From Mucilaginibacter sp. Bleaf8 (GTDB taxonomy: Bacteria; Bacteroidota; Bacteroidia; Sphingobacteriales; Sphingobacteriaceae): a DNA stretch of 64,000 bases. The stretch is taken from positions 1,860,001-1,924,000 of the forward strand of contig NZ_JAHBBK010000001.1 in NCBI RefSeq assembly GCF_018390515.1. Reading direction: 5' to 3'. Of the stretch, positions 42,994-52,397 are shown piece after piece. Position 1 is the first letter of the stretch. Each line of letters begins with the position of its first letter. The notes under the pieces are model-generated. The model searched no databases, was not told the DNA's origin, and saw only the letters and a program-made list of their open reading frames with translations. The position numbers and the translations under genes were made by a program.

Positions 42994-44698
42994 TGTTATT
43001 CTGATAGGCGGCTTTACCGCTGTCTAAAAATTTAATGTAATTCGCTACATCATAATTTGCACCCTGTGGCGGTACTAATACATCGCCCCTGGCATTCACT
43101 ATAACATAATACGGCTGCGAATTTACATTAAAATTCTTAGCTTCATAATCACTGTTTTTATTCCCTATCGATTTAATCTTCTTTTTACTGAAATCAGAAA
43201 CGTATTGCTCATTAGCCGGCAACTCGGTTTTCTCGTCAACATACAGCTCCAGCAATACAAAATCATTCTGCAAACGCTTATGCACTCCCGGGTCGCTCCA
43301 TACTTCCTGCTCCATTTTACGGCAGTTGGCACAGTTCCAGCCGGTAAAATCAATCAGCACCGGCTTGTTCAGTTCTTTGGATACCTGCAGGGCCTGTTCA
43401 TAATCGTACCACTCATCAAGCCCGGCATGCTTGCCGTTTACAAAAAGCGCTTCGTATTTCTTTTCTTTGATAGATACCGCTTGCTTAGGTGCAGCATCTG
43501 CACTGCCCCCGCCATTGGTCAGGTAAAAATCCTGGGTGGCCGGGGGTGGTAAAAATCCGCTCAGCACTTTAAGCGGCGCTCCCCATAAGCCGGGGATCAT
43601 GTACATCACAAAAGCAAAAACAACAATCGCTAAAAACGTGCGGGGCACCGACAGGAACGGTAAATCGCTATCGTGCGAAAACTTGATTTTACCCAGCAAG
43701 TACAGGCCTAACAAAATACCTAACGCTATCCAGATTGACAGGAACACCTCACGGTCAAACCAGTTCCAGTGGTAAGCCAGGTCTACGTTGGATAAAAATT
43801 TAAGTGCAAAGCCCAACTCCAAAAAGCCTAAAAACACCTTTACGCTATTTAACCATCCGCCCGATTTAGGCAAACTTTTTAACATAGAAGGGAATAAAGC
43901 AAAAATGGTAAATGGCACGGCCAGCGCAGCCGAGAAACCAAACATACCCATGGCCGGCCCTAAACGCTCGCCTTTTGATGCAGCATCAACCAGTAAGGTA
44001 CCAATAATTGGCCCTGTACATGAAAAGGACACCACTACCAGGGTAGCTGCCATGAAGAACAACCCGGCCAAGCCGCCTTTGTCTGAGTTCTCATCCAGCT
44101 TATTAGCCAGCGAGCTTGGCAGTACCAGTTCAAACGCACCTAAAAAGGAAGCACCGAACACCACCAGCAACAAAAAGAAAAAGAAGTTGAATATCCCGTT
44201 AGTTGCCAGAGAGTTCAAGGCATCGGATCCGAATAGTAAGGTGATCAGGAAACCCAGCGCTACATATATAATGATGATAGAAACACCATAAATAAGCGAA
44301 TGCATTACCGCTTTGCTGCGGCTACCTGCCTTTTTGGTGAAAAAGCTAACAGTTAATGGCAACAGCGGATAAATACAAGGCATAATAAGTGCAGCAAAGC
44401 CACCTACCAACCCCTGAATAAATATTTGCCAAAGGGTTTTAGGCTTCTCTTCGGCCTTAGCAGCTACTGCGCCGGCTGCTTTAACTTCGCTCGACTTAAC
44501 TGTTTTCTTTACCGTATCGGCAGCGGTTGCAGCATCTGTAGTTCCGGAAGAAAAATCAACACCATCTGCCGAAATCAAAGTATCGGCAGATGAAGATTGT
44601 GCTTTGGCAACAGAAATAGTTCCTGCACCGATAGTTATAATACCTAAAAGAAGGATGAAAAAAAACTTGATTGCCGTTCGGCTATATGTATCTGTCAT
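42980..44698 (-). CDS. dsbD: thiol:disulfide interchange protein DsbD (membrane + thioredoxin domains)
   Basis: 572 aa from ATG 44698 (MTDTYSRTAIKFF). A 3-codon TTG extension is less likely. Eight or so membrane helices in a CcdA/DsbD-type core (GGFAALIMPCIYPLLPLTV, SFSCTGPIIGTLL with the paired cysteines), then a periplasmic thioredoxin domain with active site C456-A-N-C459 (DFTGWNCANCRKME) and a cis-Pro region NSQPYYVIV. It carries electrons from cytoplasmic thioredoxin to the periplasm. The N-terminal DsbD domain is missing here and is supplied by the separate upstream gene. Overlaps pfkA by 14 bases. Confidence 0.93.
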   Translation of the reverse strand: MTDTYSRTAIKFFFILLLGIITIGAGTISVAKAQSSSADTLISADGVDFSSGTTDAATAADTVKKTVKSSEVKAAGAVAAKAEEKPKTLWQIFIQGLVGGFAALIMPCIYPLLPLTVSFFTKKAGSRSKAVMHSLIYGVSIIIIYVALGFLITLLFGSDALNSLATNGIFNFFFFLLLVVFGASFLGAFELVLPSSLANKLDENSDKGGLAGLFFMAATLVVVSFSCTGPIIGTLLVDAASKGERLGPAMGMFGFSAALAVPFTIFALFPSMLKSLPKSGGWLNSVKVFLGFLELGFALKFLSNVDLAYHWNWFDREVFLSIWIALGILLGLYLLGKIKFSHDSDLPFLSVPRTFLAIVVFAFVMYMIPGLWGAPLKVLSGFLPPPATQDFYLTNGGGSADAAPKQAVSIKEKKYEALFVNGKHAGLDEWYDYEQALQVSKELNKPVLIDFTGWNCANCRKMEQEVWSDPGVHKRLQNDFVLLELYVDEKTELPANEQYVSDFSKKKIKSIGNKNSDYEAKNFNVNSQPYYVIVNARGDVLVPPQGANYDVANYIKFLDSGKAAYQNNNGRN

Positions 44699-44708
44699 TT
44701 TCGGCAAC

Positions 44709-45164
44709 TTACTTGGTGGCTACAGCTACAGTAAACTCAACTTCATCAGGCGGCAAGCATTTATGATCGTTACATGTCATGAACTCTACTTTGCCTTTAA
44801 CCATAGCCTGACCAGGTGATTTTAACTTAACCTTTTGCTGAAAAATTACCGATTTTTCAAAATAGCCTACATTCATTTTAAACGCATTCTCGAACTTGGT
44901 AATGGGTTTTGGCTCAGCAGGCTTCCCAACCAGGGTATAGCTGCCCGATGGTGCAAAAGTTATTTTGGTTGCCACTGGTCCGCCGTCTTTTAAATGCTGA
45001 GAGTATACATGCCATCCATCATCAATAGTAGCTTTAATAAACACAACAGCTTCGGTAGCACTTATTTTTTTTGCAGCGTATGCCCATTTTACCGGAGTTT
45101 CAATTTGTGCAAAGGCTGCTACCGTCATAAACAGGGATACAGCTACTAATAACAGTTTCTTCAT
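44709..45164 (-). CDS. stand-alone DsbD N-terminal-domain protein
   Basis: 151 aa. Signal peptide 1-19 (TVAAFAQ). The mature Ig-like domain resembles the periplasmic nDsbD/DsbC-type domain (PF11412): P-V-K-W, D-D-G-W-H-V-Y-S-Q-H, Y-F-E-K-S-V-I-F, and a redox pair Cys131-x4-Cys136 in MTCNDHKCLPP near the end. In E. coli this domain is fused to DsbD; here it lies 10 bases ahead of dsbD and is separately made. It probably hands electrons from DsbD to periplasmic substrates. Confidence 0.9.
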   Translation of the reverse strand: MKKLLLVAVSLFMTVAAFAQIETPVKWAYAAKKISATEAVVFIKATIDDGWHVYSQHLKDGGPVATKITFAPSGSYTLVGKPAEPKPITKFENAFKMNVGYFEKSVIFQQKVKLKSPGQAMVKGKVEFMTCNDHKCLPPDEVEFTVAVATK

Positions 45165-45169
45165 TTCGA

Positions 45170-45943
45170 TTAATGATTATGTAAAAATTCTATTTCTTTT
45201 AAATTGTATAGATGAGGCTTTTGCTCATGTACAACTTTCAGCAAGCCGTTATCAGTTACCGTTGTAATAGTACCTTCAAACACCTCTCCTGCTGCCGTAT
45301 ACAAAGCCGGCTCATTGTAACGGTAAAGCGCCTGCAAATACCGTTCTCGTATCAGACTGGTTTCACCTGCCCGAAGTTTAATGTACCAGCTTTCTATACC
45401 GGCACAAAGTTCAAACAATAAGGCTTTCAAATCATAATCTTTATGTAAGATTTGCTTGAGCGATACTGCATTGGGTACCCATTCAGGAAAATTATCCTGG
45501 TTAATATTTAGCCCTATGCCTATAATGCTATGCTTAATAGCGTTGCCACGAATAGTATTTTCTATTAAAATGCCACCCATTTTGCGCTTGTCTACGTATA
45601 CATCATTGGGCCACTTAATTTTTACGGCCTCGCCAAGCAAAGGCACAAGCGCCTCATGAATACCTAGGCTTATTGCACGCGTAAGGTCAAACTGCTGGTC
45701 GGGTTTAAGAAACGCAGGGTTTAAAAGGATACTGAAAGCAAGGCTTTCGCCTGTTGAACTGTACCAGCGATTTTGCTGCTGACCGCGGCCGGCATACTGG
45801 CTTTCTGCCATAATGACCGTTCCTTCGGGTACTGGCGTGGAATTTGCCAATATATTTTTAAGGTATGTATTTGTAGAGTCAACTTCTTTTAGGGTTACTA
45901 ACTTTTGTGCAACAAATAGTCCTGAAAAAATGTTATTTTGCAA
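45170..45943 (-). CDS. birA: biotin--[acetyl-CoA-carboxylase] ligase
   Basis: 257 aa, monofunctional: no N-terminal helix-turn-helix, so ligase only, not a bio repressor. LKEVDSTNTYLKN; biotinyl-AMP motif ESQYAGRGQQQNRWYSSTGE; IKWPNDVYVDKRKMGGILIE; IGIGLNIN. The C-terminal SH3-like domain has the G-L-L-K-V block. It biotinylates the carboxylase carrier protein in the cytoplasm. It is divergent from rsfS with only 47 bases between, and lies 5 bases ahead of the nDsbD-like gene, so that minus-strand run is birA-nDsbD-dsbD-pfkA. Confidence 0.95.
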   Translation of the reverse strand: MQNNIFSGLFVAQKLVTLKEVDSTNTYLKNILANSTPVPEGTVIMAESQYAGRGQQQNRWYSSTGESLAFSILLNPAFLKPDQQFDLTRAISLGIHEALVPLLGEAVKIKWPNDVYVDKRKMGGILIENTIRGNAIKHSIIGIGLNINQDNFPEWVPNAVSLKQILHKDYDLKALLFELCAGIESWYIKLRAGETSLIRERYLQALYRYNEPALYTAAGEVFEGTITTVTDNGLLKVVHEQKPHLYNLKEIEFLHNH

Positions 45944-45990
45944 GGTGTACTAAAGATTAAACTACAATCGTTCAAAATTAAAAGTTTTTA

Positions 45991-46365
45991 ATGGTAAAAA
46001 ACAAAGTGTTAAATGAATCCGCTTATATTTCTGAATTAGCAATACACGGCATTCAGGAAAAAAAGGGAAATGAAATTGTCAGATTAGACCTCCGTAATAT
46101 TTATAGTTCTGTATCCGATTATTTTGTAATCTGCCATGCTGACTCCACCACACAGGTGAAAGCTATTGCCAACAGCGTGGAAGAGGAAATTTATAAAGCC
46201 ACCCAGGCTGAGCCATGGCGCAAAGAAGGCCTTCAGAATGGTGAATGGGTACTGCTCGACTACATTGATGTTGTTGTTCATATTTTCAGAACCGACAAAC
46301 GTGAGTTTTACGGAGTAGAAGATTTATGGGGCGATGCCGAGATTAAGTACTATCAAAGTGCTTAA
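45991..46365 (+). CDS. rsfS: ribosomal silencing factor RsfS
   Basis: 124 aa, binds L14 and blocks subunit joining under starvation. I-H-G-I-Q-E-K-K-G-N-E-I-V-R-L-D-L-R-N-I, SVSDYFVICHADSTTQVKAIANSV, E-G-L-Q-N-G-E-W-V-L-L-D-Y-I-D-V-V-V-H-I-F and REFYGVEDLWGDA are the conserved blocks. 56 bases before ftsH on the same strand. Confidence 0.95.
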   Translation: MVKNKVLNESAYISELAIHGIQEKKGNEIVRLDLRNIYSSVSDYFVICHADSTTQVKAIANSVEEEIYKATQAEPWRKEGLQNGEWVLLDYIDVVVHIFRTDKREFYGVEDLWGDAEIKYYQSA

Positions 46366-46421
46366 CTTAGCCCCTTGATCAAAGTGTAAAATTTAGAAAG
46401 CAAGTTTGAGCTTATAATAAG

Positions 46422-48515
46422 ATGAAAGATAGTAAACCAGATAGACCGAGATCCTTCAGACGGATACCGAATAGAAGAAATACTCCCCGCCCGCCAAAGT
46501 TCAATTTCATGTGGATTTATGCCATTGTGATACTGGCTTTGCTGGTGGTACCCTATATTTTTACCGGCACTGCAGGTAAATCTATTTCGTTCAATCCGCA
46601 GTTTGTAAACATGCTGAGAAGCCGCGACGTGAGCAGGCTTGTTGCTTACAAGGATGGCGACCGTATTGTTGCCGAGGTTTATATTAAAAAAGACAGTTTA
46701 AAGAAAAAGCAGCAGTATGCCGAAGTAAGGCAGCAGCGCTCTATCAACGTTAATTCTAACGGCCCGCAGTATACTTTTACCGATGCATCTTTTGAAAGCT
46801 TAAAGCAATCATTGGCAGCAGCGCAAAAAGACATGCCCGATGCTGACAAAATATCACCTGAATTTGCAGAAGCACATGAAAACCTGTGGTCAAACACGCT
46901 GGTGCAATGCGTAATTATGGTGGTACTGTTTGCCGGCTTATGGATGTTCATTATGCGCCGTATGTCTGGCGGTGGTGCCGGCGGCCCTGGTGGTCAGATA
47001 TTCAACATTGGTAAATCAAAAGCTACCCTGTTTGATAAAGAAGCCCAGATCAATGTAACCTTTAATGACGTAGCCGGCTTACAAGAGGCTAAAGAAGAGG
47101 TGATGGAGATTGTAGACTTCCTGAAAAACCCTAAAAAATACACGAACCTGGGTGGTAAAATCCCGAAAGGTGCACTGCTGGTAGGTTCGCCGGGTACAGG
47201 TAAAACCCTGATGGCTAAAGCCGTTGCCGGTGAAGCGCAAGTGCCTTTCTTTTCCCTGTCAGGTTCCGATTTTGTGGAGATGTTTGTGGGTGTGGGTGCA
47301 TCACGTGTACGCGACTTGTTCAAACAAGCTAAAGACAAAGCGCCGTGTATCATTTTCATTGACGAGATTGATGCCATTGGCCGCGCCCGTGGTAAAAACA
47401 ATATTGTAGGTGGTAATGATGAGCGCGAAAACACCCTGAACCAATTGCTGGTTGAGATGGATGGTTTCGGTACCGATTCTGGTATCATTATTATGGCTGC
47501 TACTAACCGCCCGGATGTATTAGACTCCGCTTTATTGCGCCCGGGCCGTTTTGACAGACAGATATCTATCGATAAACCCGATTTGATTGGCCGTGAGCAG
47601 ATTTTTAAAGTGCATTTAGCACCGTTAAAATTAGCCGAAGGCGTAGATGCCAAAAAATTATCAGCCCAAACCCCAGGTTTTGCAGGTGCCGAAATTGCCA
47701 ACGTTTGTAATGAGGCTGCCCTGATTGCTGCCCGCCGTGACAAACAGGCGGTAGATATGCAAGACTTTCAGGATGCGGTTGACCGTGTGATTGGTGGTCT
47801 GGAAAAGAAAAACAAGATCATATCACCAGAAGAAAAACGCATTGTAGCTTACCACGAAGCCGGTCACGCTATTGCAGGCTGGTTCCTGGAACATGCTGAT
47901 CCGCTGGTTAAGGTATCTATCGTTCCGCGTGGTGTTGCTGCTTTGGGTTACGCCCAGTATCTACCCCGCGAGCAGTTCCTGCACACAACCGAGCAATTGC
48001 ACGATGAGATGGTGGTATCAATGGGTGGCCGTGTAGCTGAAGATATTGTGTTTGGCAGAATATCAACCGGCGCACTGAGCGACTTGGAACGTATCACCAA
48101 ACTGGCCTACGCCATGGTGAAAATATATGGTATGAATGATAAAGTAGGTAACCTGTCATTCTACGATCCGCAAGGCGAATATCAGTTTAACAAACCTTAC
48201 TCTGATACCACTGCCGAGCTGATTGACGCCGAAGTACGCAAGCTGATTGATAACGTTTACCAGCGCACCAAAAACCTGCTGACCGAAAAACGCAATGGCT
48301 TGGAATTGTTGGCTGCAAAACTGCTTGAAAAAGAAGTGTTATTCCAGTCTGACCTGGAAGAGCTTTTAGGCAAACGTCCGTTTGAAAACCGTACGACTTA
48401 TGATAAATTTGTGAACGGTGAGGCTGCATTAAATCCGGAAACTGATAACAACGCTATACCGGAAAGTGTAACCAACCCTGAAACCGCCCGTATAGACGGT
48501 AACACAGAGAAATAA
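46422..48515 (+). CDS. ftsH: ATP-dependent zinc metalloprotease FtsH
   Basis: 697 aa membrane protease for quality control of membrane proteins. Two helices (about 28-46 and 160-180) around a periplasmic segment. AAA+ core: [14 protein letters not shown], Walker [13 protein letters not shown], Walker [13 protein letters not shown], second region [20 protein letters not shown]. Zinc site H-E-A-G-H in [12 protein letters not shown]. The C-terminal tail ([12 protein letters not shown] ... [13 protein letters not shown]) is long and acidic. Ends in a strong stem-loop before the LUD gene. Confidence 0.98.
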   Translation: MKDSKPDRPRSFRRIPNRRNTPRPPKFNFMWIYAIVILALLVVPYIFTGTAGKSISFNPQFVNMLRSRDVSRLVAYKDGDRIVAEVYIKKDSLKKKQQYAEVRQQRSINVNSNGPQYTFTDASFESLKQSLAAAQKDMPDADKISPEFAEAHENLWSNTLVQCVIMVVLFAGLWMFIMRRMSGGGAGGPGGQIFNIGKSKATLFDKEAQINVTFNDVAGLQEAKEEVMEIVDFLKNPKKYTNLGGKIPKGALLVGSPGTGKTLMAKAVAGEAQVPFFSLSGSDFVEMFVGVGASRVRDLFKQAKDKAPCIIFIDEIDAIGRARGKNNIVGGNDERENTLNQLLVEMDGFGTDSGIIIMAATNRPDVLDSALLRPGRFDRQISIDKPDLIGREQIFKVHLAPLKLAEGVDAKKLSAQTPGFAGAEIANVCNEAALIAARRDKQAVDMQDFQDAVDRVIGGLEKKNKIISPEEKRIVAYHEAGHAIAGWFLEHADPLVKVSIVPRGVAALGYAQYLPREQFLHTTEQLHDEMVVSMGGRVAEDIVFGRISTGALSDLERITKLAYAMVKIYGMNDKVGNLSFYDPQGEYQFNKPYSDTTAELIDAEVRKLIDNVYQRTKNLLTEKRNGLELLAAKLLEKEVLFQSDLEELLGKRPFENRTTYDKFVNGEAALNPETDNNAIPESVTNPETARIDGNTEK

Positions 48516-48544
48516 TTAATAAAGGAATAATTCTTTTTATATTT

Positions 48545-48574
48545 AAAGCCACTATTTTTATAATAGTGGCTTTA
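48545..48574 (+). terminator. ftsH terminator
   Basis: AAAGCCACTAT / ATAGTGGCTTT with a short AT loop, 30 bases past the ftsH stop. T-rich afterwards. Readthrough into the LUD gene 10 bases later is possible. Confidence 0.75.
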
Positions 48575-48583
48575 CTTTTATAC

Positions 48584-49228
48584 ATGAAAGACAATACCAC
48601 GCCCAAAGAAAGGTTACTGAAAAAAGTACGCAAAGCCCTACTGGAACGCCGGGACAATCCGTACCCAAATTTGGAAGACCTGCCCCTGTATGCGGCACCT
48701 GCCGAGGATGATATACCCGAACTTATATTTGCCGAAGAGTTTATTGCTGCGGGCGGGCAGTTTGTTTTTTGTGAAGACGAAATTCAATTTATTGAATCAC
48801 TGCTTAACCTAGCCGAAGAGCGCAACTGGCACAAAATATACTGCTGGGAATCGGGCTTGCAACAACTGCTTAACCAGTACGAATACCCATATTACGAAAC
48901 TGACAAGAACTTTGAACGTGCCGATGTAGGCTTTACGCTTTGCGAAGCATTAGTGGCACGTAATGGCAGCATTTTGTTATCCAACGCGGGGATGGCAGGC
49001 CGTCGCTTAAGCATTTATCCGCCGGTGCATATAGTGTTGGCCTATACCTCACAGATGGTACTGGATTTGAAAGATGGCTTTAAATTATTAAGAGATAAAT
49101 ACCGCCACAGCTTACCCAGCATGATTACCACCGTAACCGGCCCAAGCCGTACGGCTGATATTGAAAAAACGCTGGTAATGGGTGCCCATGGGCCTAAAGA
49201 GGTGTTTGTATTTCTGCTGGACGGATAA
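48584..49228 (+). CDS. LUD-domain protein (LutC-like)
   Basis: 214 aa from ATG 48584 (MKDNTTPKERLLKKVRKALL); an upstream 6-codon extension falls in the ftsH terminator. LUD fold: FAEEFIAAGGQFVFCED, ADVGFTLCEALVARNGSILLSNA (nucleotide-type site), GRRLSIYPPVHIVLAYTSQMV, ITTVTGPSRTADIEKTLVMGAHGPKEVFVFLLD. LUD/LutC proteins take part in lactate utilisation complexes, but this member lacks LutA/LutB neighbours and belongs with ftsH/rsfS in Bacteroidota, so its actual role is unclear. Its 3' end overlaps the convergent metallophosphoesterase gene by 35 bases. Confidence 0.9.
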   Translation: MKDNTTPKERLLKKVRKALLERRDNPYPNLEDLPLYAAPAEDDIPELIFAEEFIAAGGQFVFCEDEIQFIESLLNLAEERNWHKIYCWESGLQQLLNQYEYPYYETDKNFERADVGFTLCEALVARNGSILLSNAGMAGRRLSIYPPVHIVLAYTSQMVLDLKDGFKLLRDKYRHSLPSMITTVTGPSRTADIEKTLVMGAHGPKEVFVFLLDG

Positions 49229-50333
49229 CGTTAGCGCTTAGGGTTTTCGCAATATCTTCCAGCCGGGCTTCATCAAGCACAATCCTTTCTGATACACCGT
49301 GTGCATTATACTCCCATTTAATAAGGCGTATAAAGCCTTCGGCTATTTCAATACCGGTTATGTCACCGTCATCAAAACAGCAGCAACCGGTATTAAAATA
49401 GGTAGGCTGGTAACCCGGAAAGTTAAACTGGCTTTCGCCTTTTGCATTCAGCACCTTAATTTGGTTGCGCAGGCTTTTCACCCGCTCATCATCACCAGCT
49501 TCGCGGGCTTTTTCCAGGTCTATATACAAACGCTCTAGATGAGTTAACGATTGGAATACCGGTTGATGGGTGTGCCCGGTTACAAGCAACAGGTTTTGCT
49601 GGCAACTGCTCCAATCGTACATAATTTGGTTATGCAGGGTTTTCAAATGATCGTTAGCCGCCGGCGTGTTGGGGTTAATGCGCAGATAAGCCTGTACCAG
49701 TCCCCATACGTTTGCTACAAACCATTTACTGAACCAATTACCATCACTATGCAAATCGCCCTGGTGGCCGTGCGTTAAAAACAGGGATAAAGGCTGGCCA
49801 TTCACTTCGGTTTGCAATATCACCCCTTCATAAATTTTAACGGGCACTTTATAAATCAGCTTTAAATTGATGGCGGCCAGCGGATCATTATCCCAGTACA
49901 GGTCGTGGTTGCCAAACACTTTGATAAAAGCACTGCGTTCTAAAAACAGGCGTTCGGCAGCAAAGGTTGCGCGGTTATGGCGCTTTACGCCAGCCAGCCT
50001 GTTTTCCCAGAGCTCTTCGCTATCCCCCAAGTTAATATAGTGATACTGTTGCTCATTATAATAGGCCAACGCTGCCAGGTAGTTCTTTTCGGCTAGTACA
50101 AAATCATCAGAAGCGTCCCTTGTTCCTTTATGCTGATCGGACAGGATAATGAACTTATCTTTTGACAGGTCATAAGGAATAATAACACCGCGTTTCCCCG
50201 GCTTATCCAAAAGCAACCGGTACAGTTCGCTCAATGCAGTATGCACCCGTTGCTTATCGGGCCGTGACGAATATTTATCTGCCAAGCGGATAAGCGTTTT
50301 GGAAAAGAGCGTCTGTAATAAACGGCGTACCAT
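49194..50333 (-). CDS. calcineurin-like metallophosphoesterase
   Basis: 379 aa from ATG 50333 (MVRRLLQTLFSKTLIRLADKY); a longer 396-aa form starting at 50384 is possible. All metal-binding motifs are present: D-Q-H-K-G (with ILSDQHKGT), GDSEELWE, FGNHDLY, LTHGHQGD and VTGHTHQPVF. Cytoplasmic, no signal peptide. Substrate unknown; the layout is near that of UDP-diacylglucosamine-type hydrolases but the protein is longer. Tail-to-tail 35-base overlap with the LUD gene means opposing transcripts collide. Confidence 0.9.
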   Translation of the reverse strand: MVRRLLQTLFSKTLIRLADKYSSRPDKQRVHTALSELYRLLLDKPGKRGVIIPYDLSKDKFIILSDQHKGTRDASDDFVLAEKNYLAALAYYNEQQYHYINLGDSEELWENRLAGVKRHNRATFAAERLFLERSAFIKVFGNHDLYWDNDPLAAINLKLIYKVPVKIYEGVILQTEVNGQPLSLFLTHGHQGDLHSDGNWFSKWFVANVWGLVQAYLRINPNTPAANDHLKTLHNQIMYDWSSCQQNLLLVTGHTHQPVFQSLTHLERLYIDLEKAREAGDDERVKSLRNQIKVLNAKGESQFNFPGYQPTYFNTGCCCFDDGDITGIEIAEGFIRLIKWEYNAHGVSERIVLDEARLEDIAKTLSANVIRPAEIQTPL

Positions 50334-50468
50334 GTTGGATAAACTCACTGCAGGCGCTTTTGTGTGGCATATCGTAAATGGCATCTACTTTTCGTATCTT
50401 ACCTAAACTCTTTGCTACTATAAGAGTTAAACTATATTGTATTCACCCTATCGTTGATACATTTTACC

Positions 50469-51293
50469 ATGAAAAAGAAGGAAGAGAAAAAGCAGATCAA
50501 CAAAAAATGGAAAGGTTTGAAAGCTCGTATCCAATCCTTTCTGGCATCAGCCGATCAGAACGAGCTGCACCAGTTCAGGGTGCAGGTTAAAAAACTAAAA
50601 GCCTTACTGGTTATGCTGCAAAGCGACAAAAAGAACCATAAATTACTGAAAGACTTTAAACCGGTAAAGCAGATATTCCGCGAAGCAGGCGACATCCGTA
50701 ACGCTTATGTAAACCTGCAACTGAGCGAGCAATATCACCTCCAAAGCCCTGACTTTGCAAAACATCAGCAACAAATTATGGAGCAGGGTACTATTGCTTT
50801 TAAAACCAACAGCTTTAAGCATATCAAAAAGCTGAAAAGAACCCATACACGCATTAACCACGATATACACCAACTGGACAATAAATCGATCAGGCAGTTT
50901 TATCAGGACAACCTGTTCGACATTGAAGCTTTTCTACAAAACATTGTGTTTGATGAACAGCTGCACGATTGCCGTAAAAAAGTAAAGCTACTGATGTATA
51001 ACCAAAAGCTTGCAGGCAAGGTGCTACCTAGAAAACTCAGGCTGAATACCGATTACCTTAACCAGTTGCAAGATAGCATTGGCCAGTGGCATGACAATGC
51101 ATTAGCCATGGACCTGTTTAAGCCGGATGAAAACCGGAATAAAGCAGTGTTGAACAAACTGAGAAAAAACGGCCGGAAGCTACGGCAGGAGATTATAGAC
51201 CTGTCTGAAAACTTTAAAGCAAAAGTTACGGCCCCGGTTGTTAAAGAAACCAAGCACAAAGACAAAGCCCAAACAGATCACGAAAAACAATAA
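50469..51293 (+). CDS. CHAD-domain protein
   Basis: 274 aa from ATG 50469 (MKKKEEKKQINKKWKGLKAR), all alpha-helical and very basic. CHAD hallmarks: ELHQFRVQVKKLKALLVML (H-x-x-R-V-x-x-K/R), LLKDFKPVKQIFREAGDIRN, and a second HDCRKKVKLLMYN. CHAD domains bind polyphosphate via these His/Lys/Arg. The C-terminal tail (HKDKAQTDHEKQ) is hydrophilic. It lies immediately before the CYTH gene (5-base gap), a common pair. Confidence 0.9.
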   Translation: MKKKEEKKQINKKWKGLKARIQSFLASADQNELHQFRVQVKKLKALLVMLQSDKKNHKLLKDFKPVKQIFREAGDIRNAYVNLQLSEQYHLQSPDFAKHQQQIMEQGTIAFKTNSFKHIKKLKRTHTRINHDIHQLDNKSIRQFYQDNLFDIEAFLQNIVFDEQLHDCRKKVKLLMYNQKLAGKVLPRKLRLNTDYLNQLQDSIGQWHDNALAMDLFKPDENRNKAVLNKLRKNGRKLRQEIIDLSENFKAKVTAPVVKETKHKDKAQTDHEKQ

Positions 51294-51297
51294 GACA

Positions 51298-51771
51298 ATG
51301 GGTATAGAGATTGAACGTAAATTTTTGGTTGATCATAAGCTCTGGCAGGAAGCAGACAAGCCCGAAGGGATACCCTATCGCCAGGGCTATTTGCTTAACA
51401 CGCCCGAAAAAACCGTCAGGGTAAGAGTAGCCGGCACTAAAGGTTATATTACCATAAAAGGAGCAACCGAAGGATTTTCAAGAAAAGAGTACGAGTACGA
51501 AATACCTGTAGCTGATGCTAACGAGCTATTAGGCGGGTTTACCGAAAAGCGCATTGAAAAAACGCGATTCAAAGTACCTTATGCCGGTAAGCTTTGGGAA
51601 GTTGATGTTTTTGCCGGCGATAACGAGAGACTTATTGTTGCCGAGATAGAACTACGAAGTGAAGATGAAACGCCGGAGTTTCCACATTGGATAGCCGATG
51701 AAGTAACGCATGACAATCGGTATTATAACTCGGCTTTATCTATACATCCTTATAGTGAGTGGGATAAATAA
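51298..51771 (+). CDS. CYTH-domain triphosphate tunnel enzyme
   Basis: 157 aa from ATG 51298. The CYTH motif ExExK is E-I-E-R-K in MGIEIERKFLV. Then PYRQGYLL, VRVRVAGTKGYITIKG, RKEYEYEIP, EKTRFKVPYAGKLWEVDVF and IVAEIELRSEDE supply the alternating charged residues that line the tunnel. Such enzymes cleave triphosphates (tripolyphosphate, ThTP, sometimes ATP). Paired with the CHAD gene, a polyphosphate-related job is likely. A very strong palindromic terminator overlaps the stop codon. Confidence 0.92.
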   Translation: MGIEIERKFLVDHKLWQEADKPEGIPYRQGYLLNTPEKTVRVRVAGTKGYITIKGATEGFSRKEYEYEIPVADANELLGGFTEKRIEKTRFKVPYAGKLWEVDVFAGDNERLIVAEIELRSEDETPEFPHWIADEVTHDNRYYNSALSIHPYSEWDK

Positions 51772-51806
51772 AAGGCTTTGCTTAATTAAGCAAAGCCTTT
51801 TATTTT
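51766..51806. terminator. bidirectional terminator
   Basis: Perfect self-complementary stretch TAAAAGGCTTTGCTT / AAGCAAAGCCTTTTA flanked by A and T runs. It includes the CYTH stop and serves the minus-strand barrel gene from the other side. Confidence 0.92.
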
Positions 51807-51821
51807 GTAACGGCGTTATTT

Positions 51822-52364
51822 TTACAGACCAAATTTGTAAGCAATACGGAATGCTACCTGACTGGCAGTTGATCCGTCTTGTGACCAACCTTCATAACGA
51901 ACACCAAAATCAATATCATTTTTATTGGTTACAGGGAATGAAACGCCAATACCAGGTGAGTAAACGAATGACGTACCTGCGTTATTATTAGTGCCAATTA
52001 ATGCACCTAATTCACCTTCACCATAAAAATTAGGTGAAAAATAGTATTTACCACCTGCTTTCAGCGGAACAAAACCGGTATAAGTATCTTCGCCAAAATA
52101 CTTAGCTAATTGCTTTATTTCATCTTTATAATAGTAAGAGATATAACCGGCAGTAAGTGTAAAATTAAAAGCAGGCGCAACTGGTATCTCAACCTTACCA
52201 TTGCCACCGAAACCGATTGAATAACCATCAGCTAAAGATCCGGTAGGTACGCCGAAATCCAAGCCAATACTTAATTTAGGACCGCTTGAATACTTGCTTT
52301 GTGCTGATGCGCCCATGAAAAGGCCAGCCACTAGAATGGCTACGAGTAAAGTTTGTTTCATCAT
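51822..52364 (-). CDS. outer-membrane beta-barrel protein (paralogue A)
   Basis: 180 aa from ATG 52364 (MMKQTLLVAILVAGLFMGASAQ; the next ATG 52361 is equally possible). A signal peptide precedes an eight-strand-type porin-like barrel: LSIGLDFGVPTGSL, VPLKAGGKYYFSPNFYGEGELG, FVYSPGIGVSFPV, DFGVRYEG, and the terminal A-Y-K-F-G-L. It is clearly related to the gene at 54402 (same PVGSL/PTGSL block, same LKAG-KYF block, same AY-x-FGL end). Small OmpW/PorT-like barrels of this kind are common in Bacteroidota; function unknown. A good promoter lies upstream. Confidence 0.85.
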   Translation of the reverse strand: MMKQTLLVAILVAGLFMGASAQSKYSSGPKLSIGLDFGVPTGSLADGYSIGFGGNGKVEIPVAPAFNFTLTAGYISYYYKDEIKQLAKYFGEDTYTGFVPLKAGGKYYFSPNFYGEGELGALIGTNNNAGTSFVYSPGIGVSFPVTNKNDIDFGVRYEGWSQDGSTASQVAFRIAYKFGL

Positions 52365-52397
52365 TGTGATAAAGATTATCGTTGAAAAATTAGTGTG

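Noticed and set aside
46994..47743. 249-codon minus-strand frame inside ftsH
   Set aside because: Exact antisense of the AAA+ core; codon pattern belongs to ftsH.
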